A stretch of 64,000 nt of DNA, taken from the NCBI GenBank assembly GCA_000469685.2, contig LS997563.1, forward strand, positions 10,256,940-10,320,939, in the 5' to 3' direction. The notes below the pieces were generated by a model. That model was not told the DNA's origin, did no database searches, and saw nothing but the letters and a program-made list of their open reading frames with translations. The DNA comes from Haemonchus contortus (Eukaryota; Nematoda; Chromadorea; Rhabditida; Trichostrongylidae). Every line of letters starts with the position of its first letter. The first letter of the stretch is position 1. The position numbers and the translations under genes are program-made. Positions 1 to 37,618 of this stretch are shown one piece after another.

Positions 1-1035
1 ATTGTATTTTCTGAGCAGATAATCAAATTTTCGAGAGAACCCGTAGAATTTCTCCCATTCTGCTTCTGATTGAGAGTTTTTTGCCGCATAAAACAAACAT
101 ACACGATGCTCTGCCATATTCCGTAGATAAGGTGGAAGGTACCCGCGAGAAGCTAAAACTCGTTTCCAAGGAACGAACAGATCAATGGCATGCTGCAAAA
201 TAGCCAGAAACATCTCATACCTCCCATCAACAGTGGAAGTGGTTTCAAAAGAATCTCTCCAAGCCACTGTTGAAAGGAAGTCGCAAACTTTTCTGAAGTC
301 ACAGCTCCTGAAATCCCTGTGAAGCGTGAATTGAGGTTCCCAATAGTGATGATTAATACAGAAAGAGAGACTTTCATGGTCACTGTTTCCGATTGGAGGC
401 CCCACTAATACTTTAGTAATTAGGGTAGCATCATTCGAAAGTATTAGGTCCAAGATCCTTCCATCCCTTGTTGGCTCGACAACGTATTGCTTAAAGTTAT
501 GTGTTGTCAACATATCCAGAAAAGCGGCAGCGGAGGTGGAACGACGTGCTGTGAGGTTAGCCCAATCTATCTCCGGAAAATTAAAATCACCTAATACAAC
601 AGTAGGATGTTCACACATAGTTAAATCACTTATGGCACTTATAAGCTGCTCACTGTTTGCTGAGGAACAAGATGGGGCTCTGTACACCACCATGAGCCTT
701 ATTTTGGCATTATCAAAAAGAATGTCCACTGATAAAATTTCGTAACCATCTATGACAGAGTCTGAAAACACCTCAATGTAGTAGAATAACTTTCTTATGA
801 GAATCATCACTCCCCCTCCTTGTTTTCCGCGCCTATCACATCGCAACACACCGTAGTTATCAACATCTAGTAACGAACTAATGGAATGAGAAGAACATAG
901 CCAAGTTTCACAAAACACGTTCAAATCGTAACCATATTTAGTAAAAGATCAATGTGGCTACAATTTTTCGGAATTGACCTAACATTAGCAAAAAGACAAG
1001 ACAGTGCGTTCCTTTCAAGCCTATGATGATCTTTC
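1..1035 (-). pseudogene. LINE ORF2, endonuclease domain, frameshifted and truncated
   Basis: The minus-strand translation gives FANVRSIPKN near 990, then shifts frame at about 938 and continues as an open frame to the window edge. It includes RCDRRGKQGGGV, then VVLGDFNFPEIDW near 575-610 and SDHESLSF near 375. These match the catalytic blocks of APE-type LINE endonucleases: the GDFN motif and the SDH motif, whose His is catalytic. This enzyme nicks target DNA to prime reverse transcription. The single-base shift between the ORF2 start and the endonuclease core would stop translation, so this copy is probably inactive unless the shift is a sequencing error. The reverse transcriptase is outside the window. 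Confidence 0.85.
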
Positions 1036-1933
1036 AGTTTAAATTATTGGAAGTCTCAGAGTTAGGAGCCGATACACCTGACGAATTGGATAAGGGATGT
1101 CGCTGTTGAGAAGGAGTCATAGGAATCATATTAAAGGAACTATCAACGTTATACCGAATTGCATGTGAACTATTACTGCGACCCCGTGAGAATCGTATAT
1201 TCATGCGTTCCTCTTTAGTTAAAGAAGGTCTAATAAATATACCTTTGACGGGGTAAAACCTTAGGCGGGAAGAACGTCTCAACATCATTATTTGGAAAAT
1301 CCTTGATGGGAGAACTACCTTTATCAAACGGAGACGTTGATTGTGAGGTTTACCCATCCTGTATGAACAAAGCGGCATGCATTCAATACCCAGGAACTGT
1401 AGTAACTTGGTAACGTTTTGAATGTCATGAATCACAGGTGGAATCAAATTGGGATCTTGACACTCAGCCATCCCAGCTATAACAACAGATCGGCGTCTTT
1501 CGAACTCTTCAGGAGAGTTCGCATCAAGCGGCCTAGGCTCCCCTGTGTTCACCTCCAGAACAGGATTTCCCGAAGTGTTGCTCGATAGCTTAGCCTTGAG
1601 AGTCGATATTTCTCGTTTTAATGCCATGTTTTCTTCCAACAGTTTAGTTTCACGCGATTTCATGTTGGATAACTCAGTGTCCTTGCGTTGAAGGTTTTCC
1701 AACAGATAGACCAGAATTACTTTGACGTGAGCCGGAACAGAGCTATCTTCGCTAAGTAGTTGTACGGCATCAGATACATTCTTGTCTTCAGCTGCCATCG
1801 AAACAGCTCCAAGTTTAGGAAATCCCTGTGTTGACTCCTGAATAGAAGAAAGCGCAAAACCAGAATCCATGACGATATGCTTAATATGACCTCCAAGGGT
1901 GGCAATAGTTAATTCTGTTTCGACTTCTGCCAC
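1034..1933 (-). CDS. LINE ORF1 protein, 299 aa
   Basis: An uninterrupted 299-codon ORF. Residues about 80-120 have a charged, heptad-like pattern (NLQRKDTELSNMKSRETKLL and following) typical of a coiled coil. A basic region follows at about residues 200-250 (RRSSRLRFYPVKGIF). The C-terminal tail is rich in Ser and Asn. In LINEs of this type ORF1 is a nucleic-acid-binding chaperone that coats the element RNA in a ribonucleoprotein particle. I see no zinc knuckle. It is called ORF1 because of its coiled coil and its position directly before the endonuclease ORF. The absence of stops suggests a fairly young copy, although ORF2 carries a frameshift. A shorter ORF inside it in another frame is a shadow. 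Confidence 0.75.
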   Translation of the reverse strand: MAEVETELTIATLGGHIKHIVMDSGFALSSIQESTQGFPKLGAVSMAAEDKNVSDAVQLLSEDSSVPAHVKVILVYLLENLQRKDTELSNMKSRETKLLEENMALKREISTLKAKLSSNTSGNPVLEVNTGEPRPLDANSPEEFERRRSVVIAGMAECQDPNLIPPVIHDIQNVTKLLQFLGIECMPLCSYRMGKPHNQRLRLIKVVLPSRIFQIMMLRRSSRLRFYPVKGIFIRPSLTKEERMNIRFSRGRSNSSHAIRYNVDSSFNMIPMTPSQQRHPLSNSSGVSAPNSETSNNLN

Positions 1934-1950
1934 AAAAAGTCTCGCAATAT

Positions 1951-2270
1951 AAAACCAATAGAAAAGTAGACAAGAATAATTGCCTCGAGGAGCTATAAAG
2001 AAAATTCCGGATAAATAGACCTGCTTTGGTGGCTTATTTCTTGATTTACAAACTCCCCAGCCACAAGGGATAGCGATTCTTCCAGAGCACTAGTATGTCG
2101 ACCGCACGCTAGCAATGTCGGAAAGAGAATGATCTCGACATATTTAATTTGTCTCATATTCATCAGCCTTTCGATATGACCACGAAATGGATAAAGGCTT
2201 ATGTTCTAATCAAAACTTCTGGGTGATCACGAGCCACGTAGCTTACCTTCTCGCCGCCGTTTCTCGTATA
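1951..2270. other. Spacer, probable flippase intron
   Basis: About 320 bp between the LINE leader and the left end of the Tc1-like element. I looked for the missing upstream flippase exons on the plus strand and found no splice-bounded reading frame matching the family. No repeat was recognised. Confidence 0.4.
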
Positions 2271-3542
2271 CAGGGTGTCCCAAAATTATTTGCGCCAAAG
2301 TTCAGTAATTTTTAAGGTAGAAATAATCTATCAAATTCACATTACCTATTATTAATTAGTTGCATAAGAAGGTTTCCTTGCAATATGCATGGTTGCTGAT
2401 GAGGAACTCCCATTATCTTTCAGATGGAGGAGGCTCATTCAATGCCACTTGCAATCATTGACGCGCGAGAAGTGGAAGGGCGTTATGAAATTCTTTGGGA
2501 TTTTTCTAGTTACCGTATAGGAGGCTATCAAACGATATAGAGAAGAAGATTGAATCAGAGACAAACAAGGAAAGATAGAAAGGTACGATGTTCCTGAAGA
2601 TAGGACTATCAAAATGGTCCGTATGCCAATCGGTCGGGATCCTGGGTGACCCATCAAAAGGAAGTCAACGGGCACGGCTTACAGGAGTTATCGCGATGGA
2701 AGAATGTCATGCAGAATCCTCAGTACCATTCCTATCATATGCAGAAATTTCGCTTCGTTTACGATCTCAACAGATACTGCCGGGCAAAAAATGCAGAAAG
2801 TCGAAAGTGATGGCACGCAACCCTTCGTGGTTTTTTCTTGTCAGGAAATTTTTTCAAGATAAAGCCACTCCTCAACAACCAAAACGTTCGCGTTCTGGAA
2901 AGAAACGCCTAGCGTGTAATATCTCACAAAATGGTTGCTATCAGAATAGTAAAATGATCTTTTCCGAGGAAATAACTGGGAAGGGTAAGCCGCTCGTGGT
3001 TTCTTCGGTGCAGGCGTGAAAATTGACTAAGACCAGTACTCAAACGGCGTACTAATGGAGGTAAATAAAACATTGATCCGACTACGTTTTCTGAAACATC
3101 TCATAGTCCTTCCAGCAGGATGCTACTCCAGCCCACAGAGCCAAGCTTGCCCGCGAGCGGTGCCGACGACAGCTGCCCGACTTCATTGGTGAAAGGGAAT
3201 GGTCATCCTATTTTCCAGAACTAGACTCACCTGAATCCCACGAATGGTCCCTGATTAGAAGAGGACCTGTCGAATTTGCAGTCCCAGTTTGGGGTCCTAG
3301 AATGCAAAAGCTGGAGGACGGCTGGGAAGAAGTGGAGAAGGATACCTGCGTGCCACATGCGATCAAGTCGAAAGCAAACTTTGACTTCTATTCGCGCTCA
3401 CGGAAAATATTTTGGAATGCGACTTTAGCATGTTGTAGCACATAGTGTTAGCTAGCGTGCATAGAAATTCCATCGTCTTTCGCAGTTGAGAAGTTTCAAA
3501 TATATTGCTATAAATCGGCGCAAATAATTTTGGGACACCCTG
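2271..3542 (+). mobile_element. Tc1/mariner-family DNA transposon, 1272 bp, decayed
   Basis: Perfect 26-bp terminal inverted repeats start CAGGGTGTCCCAAAATTATT at 2271 and lie inverted at 3517-3542. They are flanked by TA at 2269-2270 and 3543-3544, the target duplication of this superfamily. A plus-strand transposase relic is spread over several frames with stops: NNQNVRVL near 2875-2900, GVKID near 3015, and from about 3115 a block starting QQDATPAHRAK that leads into DFIGEREWSSYFPELDSPES, matching the catalytic 'QQD..PxH...W P..SPDLNP' region. In that block the expected SPDLNP core reads FPELDSP. The element length is that of a full-size copy, but the gene is broken. It ends 114 bp before a flippase exon, so it is intronic. 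A second copy lies at 46915-47643. Confidence 0.9.
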
Positions 3543-3656
3543 TAGTTGTCAGTACAGCTAAAATTTCTGTCGCGGCACTGCGATTTTCTCCCCAAAACAC
3601 CAAATATGTAGTAGCTTATATATCTCGGGGATTTTGTAGTGCTATCTGTAATTCAG

Positions 3657-9394
<5,738 letters not shown>

Positions 9395-10212
9395 TTTTGT
9401 CTAGTTCGTTCAGAAGTCGTAATGAAGGTTCAGGCTTTTGAGCACTTTCTGCACCGACCTGACTTGCCATAATCTGGCTCCCATTCATTCACTAAAAATC
9501 TTCCTGTCATGGAAAAATGAGGAGGATCTCATATATTTATATGTGATTGGAAATGCCAATTCATTTAGTTAAAGGGACTTTTGAATTACTGAAAATACGA
9601 AGTTACCGGAAATTCACATCTGAGCCTTGAAAATTATATAACCAATTCTACGCATAGTTTCAGTTTTGCCTCGAGATGTCTATGGAATACGTTATACAGT
9701 AAAGAAGATCAGAAGAAGAAATAGCATTTTGTTTGCAATTGAGCTCCAACTGTACCTTATCATGTCTATAAATTATGAACTTACCAGAATTTAATTACAT
9801 GTTCGACACGAAAATTAGAGAACAACTTGTTGAGGTTGCGCCACGCATTCGACTTCCGTAAAAGTTGGTCTTTATATTTGAATGACTAGTTGTTCTCAAA
9901 AATAACTTGTTGAACTAAATAAAAGTATAGGTCAGGCTAACACCTTCCCACCATCAGACGAATCTGGTACCAACTAAAGGACCAAATAGGAATGGGTAGC
10001 GGTCTGAGGGGGGGGGGGATTGGGAGTATCCACCTAGACATTCTTCATGAGCCATAATTATCATAGCCATACTTCCGTAAACCTCCACGAAAACTGCAAA
10101 GTGTGACGTGGGGTACTTTTCGCATAAGAAGAGAATTTATCAAAATAAAACGGTCCTCTTTTAATATAAACTGCTGGATGTGCTCGTCATTTTGCAGGCT
10201 TAACAATGAAAA
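9395..10212. other. Intergenic, downstream of flippase
   Basis: Contains the presumed flippase 3' UTR. An AATAAA-like signal occurs within 'actaaataaaag' near 9917. A G run sits at about 10010-10018. No coding or repeat element was recognised. Confidence 0.4.
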
Positions 10213-10701
10213 ATGAAAGTGGTGAGATATGTCAGTGACTACAGGATGCATTTCACTTATTATCAATTAACTAAGAAAGTGACTACCGTTTGTACAAATG
10301 AAGCACATGGGAGGAGGAAGAAGGAAACTACGGTCGCACTGTTTAGTAAGTTCCTAGATTTGTATGGCCTTATGTGTGACGTATTCTTAATATTGAAAGA
10401 GGGGAAGAAGTATACCTCATTTTTCGATGAAGAGTATTTCTCCCTCTTCTGCGGAAAGATGAAGTTTGAAATATTGAGCATAATTCTTCTTCATTCAACT
10501 GACCAGGAGATGAGTATGAATTTAATCAATGCCTACATCTCGAACATCTACATTCATGAGAACGAAGACATGGGAAGCTCACCTTTACCGCGAAGGCGCA
10601 ACCATGGTAGGCGACCGTGCGATGGTGTGGATCACACTACAGACAGAACTCTAAAACTCGCTTCTGACAAAGTTAAGATTAAGAATAGCCTCAGGAGCTA
10701 A
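10213..10701 (+). CDS. Hypothetical 162-codon ORF, unassigned
   Basis: Open for 489 bp in AT-rich intergenic DNA between the converging flippase and P-glycoprotein genes. The first two thirds are rich in Phe, Tyr, Leu and Lys (for example DLYGLMCDVFLILKEGKKY). The last 45 residues are basic and Arg-rich (SPLPRRRNHGRRPCDG) and lie in a different-looking, more GC-rich stretch. I recognise no family, signal peptide or clear membrane segment, and no neighbouring exon. It may be a chance ORF, part of a repeat, or an exon of an unknown gene; chance is most likely. Confidence 0.15.
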   Translation: MKVVRYVSDYRMHFTYYQLTKKVTTVCTNEAHGRRKKETTVALFSKFLDLYGLMCDVFLILKEGKKYTSFFDEEYFSLFCGKMKFEILSIILLHSTDQEMSMNLINAYISNIYIHENEDMGSSPLPRRRNHGRRPCDGVDHTTDRTLKLASDKVKIKNSLRS

Positions 10702-10915
10702 CATGCATCGGCCCAAAATTAGAGCGGCATCCGATCAAGGTGGATTGACAAAACAATAGGGTGACTCAAATCTGGCCGAGAGGCTAGTAACCAGAAAAGA
10801 GAGAGCGAAGGAAGCCCACAGTCTAAGTTCCCTATGGAGGCGGTGCTAGAAGTTTGCATGTAGAGCTAGGTCGCTCAGAGACTGGTAAAAGTGGTCGGAG
10901 TTGAGTATTGACTGT

Positions 10916-11165
10916 TTACCAACTGCCCTGTCCTGGTCCAATGGTCATCACGATATCGCATAAGGGGTTTAGCCCACGCAATGTTCGGATCCTTGACGAA
11001 GACAACGGTATCCCTGACCTTGTTCGATCGTTACTTTCCTCAGCGCGTTGAATGGCTCTGGCTGCATGTTCATCCCACTTTCGTAGATGCCATGTCTTCG
11101 AGGGGTACATCAAAGCAGTAAGGATCGCACAGTCAAAAAGGCGAGCACGGAGCCGCCAGCATTAG
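10916..11165 (-). mobile_element. RTE-type LINE remnant, C-terminal part of ORF2
   Basis: Minus-strand translation gives YPSKTWHLRKWDEHAARAIQ, then, after a frameshift, DTVVFVKDPNIAWAKPLMRY followed by RDDHWTRTG. These match the conserved tail of nematode RTE polymerases (pattern Y.S.TW.LRK.DEHA...QRA, then K.IRWAGHVMRY.DDRWTR), recalled as a family pattern. The piece is short, frameshifted and lacks the endonuclease and catalytic YADD region. It lies 3' of the P-glycoprotein stop, in the same orientation. Confidence 0.75.
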
Positions 11166-11212
11166 TGTGGGAATACTGTAATGTTCCTCAGAAATGGTGT
11201 TTAGTACTTTGT

Positions 11213-11218
11213 TTTATT
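11213..11218 (-). terminator. Candidate polyadenylation signal for the P-glycoprotein gene
   Basis: AATAAA on the minus strand, 255 bp beyond the stop codon. It is the nearest exact match I noticed; transcript data would be needed to confirm its use. Confidence 0.35.
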
Positions 11219-11472
11219 TGCTTTACGCTTCATAAACAGAATAAGAGACACAGTACACGTGAAACGCAAGAACGGCTCCGGAATTGATAGCTGTTCAACA
11301 ACAAATCTATTCATAAAAAGTTGTAACAATTGAGGTAATAATGTTATGTTTGATTACATTTGAACTATAATACAGTGAGGTATATTTCTAAGATAACAAG
11401 AAAAGTGTTAGTGTAACGGTCCGAACGGATAGGTCATCGTATTTGTGGAGAAATGAATCCTAGTTAGTTTTC

Positions 11473-31870
<20,398 letters not shown>

Positions 31871-32099
31871 GAATCAGAGTTCAGCTTCCAAAACAAAGGA
31901 AATTTTCAAAGGGGAAGCACTGCGAATCGATCATAGAACGAGAATGTCTCGTTTCAGATAGCTCCTCCCACTTCGTACAACCCCTCCCATCAGATTTGAA
32001 ATTCTTCATTCGGCGGAATAATCTCAGACTAAATTAGATTAGATACAACCGCGGCTCAACGTTTGGAGCCCTATTTTCTGTTCCTTCTTTTCCGTTTAC

Positions 32100-32270
32100 A
32101 TCACCGGGGGCTAGTTCCGTTTTCATTTTTCTTGGACTTATTAGCTCTGGCGGGCTTCTTCTGGCAATTTTATAAAGCTCCTTATTTACCGTGCTTTTTT
32201 TCGATGTTTCTGAAGACCGTTGTGGGTCAGCCGTTCCACGTTGAAGATAGAAATCTGGTTTCGGAGTCAT
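32100..32270 (-). CDS. Tentative alternative first exon of the P-glycoprotein gene
   Basis: A minus-strand ORF starting MTPKPDFYLQRGTADPQRSS, hydrophilic and charged like a cytosolic P-glycoprotein tail. A GT at GAT|gtaaac would splice in phase 0 to the acceptor before position 31855. The donor is weak and the sequence has no family match. It would replace the first five residues of the preferred model. Confidence 0.2.
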
Positions 32271-32394
32271 CGTTTTATCAATGTAACACCATCACTTTTT
32301 TCGCTCTGAAAAAAATTGTGATCAAGAAAAAATGACAAAAATAATGCTGAGGACGTGAGTTACTGAATTGAATATCTTAATTTTCAATCCTGCA

Positions 32395-32414
32395 CCCCCC
32401 CCCCCCCCCCCCCC
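32395..32414. repeat. Poly-C run of 20
   Basis: Twenty consecutive C just upstream of the P-glycoprotein 5' end. Prone to sequencing length error. Confidence 0.9.
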
Positions 32415-34650
32415 TCCCCTTAAATCCAAAAAACATAATAAGTAGTAGTATAGTAGGGCGATGATTATTCAGTAAGAGACCCCTGTACTCGTGGCTGATT
32501 TTAGGTCAAATCCGATCAAATTTTAACGAAGCTTTGATTGACCAGGTCTCGTAGATTGGCTTCAGAGGAGTCGCAATCCAAGCGAAATACATGGATGAAA
32601 TTAAGTTTTGTTTGTTTTCTAAGTATTTTTGATCAACTGGGTTGAAACTCCTATGATAGTATAGTGAGTTTTATCAAAATTTCTGAGATTGCTATTTTAG
32701 TATTTAATCTTTTCACAATTTCTCAGGATACTTCTTTCTATTTCTATTTTTCTCAGGATGCATGTAGATTGCTACATATGAATCACAGTCACACAAAAAA
32801 TCTCTATTAAGACCGAAGGAAAATGGGCTCACTGGTGGGAATGGGTAGAGAAACGACACCCCGTTCTTACCTGGCGCAGTAAATCGTGAATTAGTTAGTA
32901 GATCGGCGTCTCGTTTTTCATCCTAATTCCTGGCACCGGATCTACTCCCCCTCATTCCGAGCATGCGCTTTAGTGATGATCTGGCAGTATTATCAAAGAC
33001 TTCGTTATATGTACGGTCACGGGCATGAACAGGAGCTAATTCGGGCCAACACCTGCCTTTCCGCCTTACAGAAAGAGCCTGTATTAACTCCGGTTTGTAC
33101 GAGACTTTCGTTGAGCTTCAAGAAGGTCAGTGTGATATTCGAGCTAGTACTAAACCTGTTGATAATTCCTTTTAGTGCTCGCATGCCCTCTGAGAGTTGG
33201 AAATCTAAATGAAGTACGTATGGCAAAAACTGGTACTACCACTTGTCCTCATTTTTCCATCCACAAAAGCAGGTTTTCTATGAAAAAGATATGAGGTGCA
33301 GGTGGCGGGGACTGTGGGTGCGTGTACGACCGGTGTTTACCATAAACTGAAAATTCACTGCAAGTGAAATTTTTCGTGTTCCTTATCCCCTCTTAAAATA
33401 GCCAATGATTTGTCAAGTCAAGGACGTTGCTTCAAAAGAACTCTGGGATAGAAATTTCAATATCATCTAAATTTTTCTTGGAATCGTTCAAAATACTTTG
33501 AGCAATTTTCAGCTCTTTTTCATGCTTTTATGCAAAAATAATTTTATCATTTATCAAATTGTAACTTTCAAATGGAGCTCATTTGACTACAAAGTACAAC
33601 TAACAGAGGGTGTGAGTTATTTCAGTAAATCGTTAATTAAATTGTATGGGTGATAATGATACTTGTACTATGACTGCTGGGGCTATTAGGGAAGGTTTGT
33701 TTCGATTTGAGAAATTCTAGGAACGGAGAGCTGGTTCATTAAAGTAGTATCAGCGATGTACTATCTCGAAGTAGTACATAAATATCTTGAAGAACAACTT
33801 TCCAGAAATTTCAAGAACATAACCATCGAAAAAGCGAGTTGAGTATTTGAAATATTTAAAAAACCACTGAGTGTGTTCACAGACTGGTAGCGAGCGTTGT
33901 TTCACGGGGGAACTTCACGGTATTTAAGTAGTGTCGCCTGGAGAAACGGTAGCCCGTATTCAAATATTGTACGTGCAACGACCATGACATCACAGAGAGC
34001 TGGGCAACGGCGGTAAAAAAGTGGAGGGCGCAGAATGTCTGATTTGTGCTTGACTGAAAGAGTTCATAGACCGGTACTAGGGAACCGTTGAGTTCAAAAC
34101 GCAACTTAGATTGAGCTCTGGGTATTTTTCGGCAGTGTTTTACCTCCTCAAGGCTTCCCAAATCACTTAAATCTTGCAAGACATATTAAGGGATCTAGGA
34201 ACTATTGAAAATTCAAGTTGAGCGAGAAAGATTCCGAAAACTTTTTTTTCATTTGTAATTCCTAGAGCCTAAGGGGCCCTGCAAACAGCCTTATAAACAA
34301 GAGGCATAATAGAAATAAACAAACGATGAAATGGTCTTTTTTTTCAAAAATTCCCATTAATAGAACATCAAACATAGTAAAACACTGGAAGAATTATTTT
34401 CGAATAAAGGCAGATCAATGTGAAAAACTGCCAAAGTGCCTATCGGCCTGCTACTACATTTACTTTACCTATTCAATAGTGCACGTATACTTAATTATCA
34501 TAATAAAGTGCTTATTGATTACAAAAAGGTGGCCATAACTGCGTTTCCTCGGTTCCCGGAAACGAAGTGCCGATCCATGTACAATATCTACTGCAATAAA
34601 AGTATTGAAGTGGGGACACATTCAATAGAGCGATTGCTAGGAAAAACGAG
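32415..34650. other. Intergenic, nothing recognised
   Basis: This holds the upstream region of the P-glycoprotein gene. Two minus-strand ORFs (33226-33017 and 34179-33877) show no family resemblance. No promoter motif can be named with confidence. Confidence 0.4.
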
Positions 34651-34925
34651 TGGTTCCTAAGTGCAAGTTGGAGCACAGTCATTCTTATGGTCGGGAGAGA
34701 TCGAATCCCATACCGGTGCTCGCCCAAACTGACCGAACCCTTCCTCCCTCTAGGGCTGCTTTATTGCTCTGGGGTGGTTCTGGGAGGATTGGATCACTGA
34801 CTTGCACATCGGCTGGCCTGCTCAAGTCATTGTATAGGCCGCATACACGCTAAAAGTACCACTGCGAATCAGAATGGTCCGAATGCGGGCGCATCCCAAA
34901 GATGGGTTAGATAGTTGCCAAAGGA
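34650..34925 (+). mobile_element. tRNA-derived SINE copy, diverged head
   Basis: It matches the family in order: a GAGAGATCGAATCCCATACC box-B region, CACTGACTTGCACATCGGCT, CAAGTCATTGTATAGGCCGC and GAATGCGGGCGCATCCCAAA, then a T/A-rich end. The box-A region is degraded. No clear target duplication. Confidence 0.8.
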
Positions 34926-37618
34926 ATCAAATAAGGTATCCCATCGAATTGTGCTTACTACCAGTTCTCCAATGGTGAAACATTTCTCCTGGTCTGTGAA
35001 AAGTTTTTCTCACGGGCCACATCCCACTCAGAATAACTGAGTATGATGCGTGAGAACGAGCTTACTTATTCTTCGATGTACATACCCTATTCTTTGGAAC
35101 CCCACGAGAATGTCTCTTCAGGTAGTTTTCGTAAAAGGCTCAAAAACTTCGAATGAACATGAGTTCGGGTCACTGTTGACTATCGGATGTGTATGGATCT
35201 CATTTTGATTTCATTTATTTTTCTCATCTGTAGGATTTTAAAGTTTAGTGGTCGAGAAAGCGATGTTAGGGAATGCGAGAAAGGATTCGAGTTCCCCTCA
35301 TGGTTATGCCCACAACTTAGACTGCCCACTTGTGAAATTCAAATTTCATTATTCTGCATTACAGCGTATCATATGGGGTGAAGAGGAATAATAGCAACAG
35401 TGCTGTAAGATCGACATATCGGGGATCAATGAAATTCGTGAAGCATTACAATCCTGGATGAAAACGATAGGGTTACTCAACCCATGTAGGGCTGACAATC
35501 GCGTGTATTTTTTTCGGTTATGCCTTTTTTAAATCGTGCATCATATGACGTTCACTCAAAAGTTCTGAACTGAAGGGTTCTTGGTGTCTGACATAGTACT
35601 CTACGCTGATGGACGTATAATAAAATTGCCGCTGATTAGATGTCTGACCAACTAATGAATGCTCAGAAATCGAAAGTTGACTCAGAAGGCCACAAATTCA
35701 TTTCGGGCTTAATTGTGATGTCCTTAGCATTCGTCAGTAAATAGGTGCCAAAACTCATAAGGTCTGGCAATTTCCCTCAGTCCAGCTGAAGGACGAAAAT
35801 GGGCGTTGGTCCATTCAATTTTCGGGCACGCCCATGCGAATTACTCCCTACAGGACCATAGTGGTCTCCTGAATCCTTCAATGGACGGCCTAATTTGCAG
35901 AAGCCATTCACAAACTTTTTTAATCACTAGACGAGGTTGATAACAGCTGCATAAAAAGCCCTGAAAATGGAAAAGGGAGTAGGGGAGTTGTCCCAACTTT
36001 CTGATTTGGAATTTGATTCCCGGATAAAGCAGCCGGTAACCACCCTCTCGGTTCCTTTCCATCACAACACATCGATAAAAGAGCGATAAGTTTTGAGGAA
36101 AGAATAGATGGACAGTGGATGAATAGGGGAATGGCCGTCGTTATGGTTAAGCTGTTTTTCAATGTTGCCATACAATCTCAATTATAACCATAACAAATAG
36201 CTAACCATCGAGAGCTAAGGCTCACCTCCATCGAGATGTACAGTTTGGTTTGAAGACTGTAAGAATGATGTGATAAGGATGACTTGGAAGAAGTTTGCCT
36301 GAATTTGCCGTTGGATTTTCAGTGCTGAGCAGATGGAATAATTAAATTCTTTGATAAAAAAGGCTCTTATAAAGAAAAAGAATATAATGAAAACAGCAGG
36401 GATGAGAAATGGAGTAACGAGGTTGCTTTCACAACTCAATGGGATAGAAAACGCTTTCACGTTTTCCTGCCCCTAGTCGTAACCGCGGGTAGTACACTAT
36501 GCTGATGTCATTACAACTTATTCATAGAATTCACTTACGAATTTTTGTCATTAAATTGTTTGCTAGTCCTAATTTTTATTCATTATTCACTGATTTATTT
36601 TTATTGATTCAAAATTTTAATCATTATAACAGCGCACCGGCTGTTATTCAGTACTGGCTTGTTATAAGTTTTGAAACTTGAGCGTTGGGGTTTTTTTCAA
36701 AATAAGTTGAATTTTCGAGGATTCCGAAGTTAGTTTGGTAGGTAACGTCATAGCGCCTCACCCAAAGTCTTGGGAGGGATTCTAGAAATCTTATATGGAC
36801 TGAAAAACAGTCCTATCTTCCGCAGATGTAAAACAGGTGCAGTGATGATCAAACTCGTGGCGTATCCCAAGGAGAATTGACCTCGACCGAGTGCTATAAC
36901 TTTTTCACGGTGTAGTACAACTATTGGAAAATACATAATTATGTTTAATTTAGATATTTAAATATAATTAAATATATTCATCATTTGTGATTCTTTAATT
37001 ATATCATCTTCTTTTAAATTTTAATTTGCGATCTTAATTTCTGATCTCCAATCCTAATTATACGAATCATGGTCCGTTCTATTTGTAAAGCACCGTTGAT
37101 ATTGTCTAATGCCAAATATCCTTGTTCATATGGAAATCCTGAATAAATCATTCCGTGGTGGGAGCGCTCGTACATCAAATATTCACAGAGATCTGCTTGC
37201 CATACATTTTGCAGTCGTGCCTACGAAAAAACCATTGCAAATAGAGTTTTCCATGAAATCATTATTTTCAAAGTACACTCTGAATGCCTTAATTCTGTCG
37301 TCGTTTATTTTGTTTTTCGAACTCAAGTATTGACAACTGAAAGATTCACCTTTGATCCTTTCTGGATTACACTCTCACGAACGGGGCTGCGGATAGGGTT
37401 ACCAGGCTTTTGAGAAGAAATCGAGCTGTTACGTATGTCACGCTTTATTTTTTTGTTACATTTTTGAAAACGTGTTTCCAAACGTGATTCATTTTTATCC
37501 TGAAATTCTTTTATTTTGATTATTTGTCCGTTCATTTTTGGCTCGAACTTTCACTATTCAATTATTTGATATGTACTTCACGCATTGATAAAGAATTAGG
37601 AAATTAGGAAGGATTATA
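34926..37618. other. Intergenic, nothing recognised
   Basis: AT-rich, with an especially AT-rich patch at about 36930-37080. Short ORFs lack splice signals or family resemblance. No terminal repeats were found. Confidence 0.4.

Larger units (their letters stand above)
1..1950 (-). mobile_element. CR1/Jockey-like LINE, 5' part
   Basis: A non-LTR retrotransposon read on the minus strand and cut by the left window edge. The order is 5' leader, ORF1 (1933-1034), then ORF2 beginning with an apurinic-type endonuclease. The two ORFs touch or overlap slightly in different frames, as in many LINEs. The reverse transcriptase would lie beyond position 1. The endonuclease motifs support the assignment; the clade (CR1/Jockey rather than RTE) is inferred from the presence of a coiled-coil ORF1. 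It probably lies in an intron of the flippase gene whose first visible exon starts at 3657, which is transcribed in the opposite direction. The 5' boundary near 1950 is approximate, because no target-site duplication can be tested without the other end. Confidence 0.85.

Noticed and set aside
153..383. 76-codon minus ORF starting MTMKVSLS
   Set aside because: Out-of-frame shadow of the LINE endonuclease, whose true frame reads SDHESLSF here.
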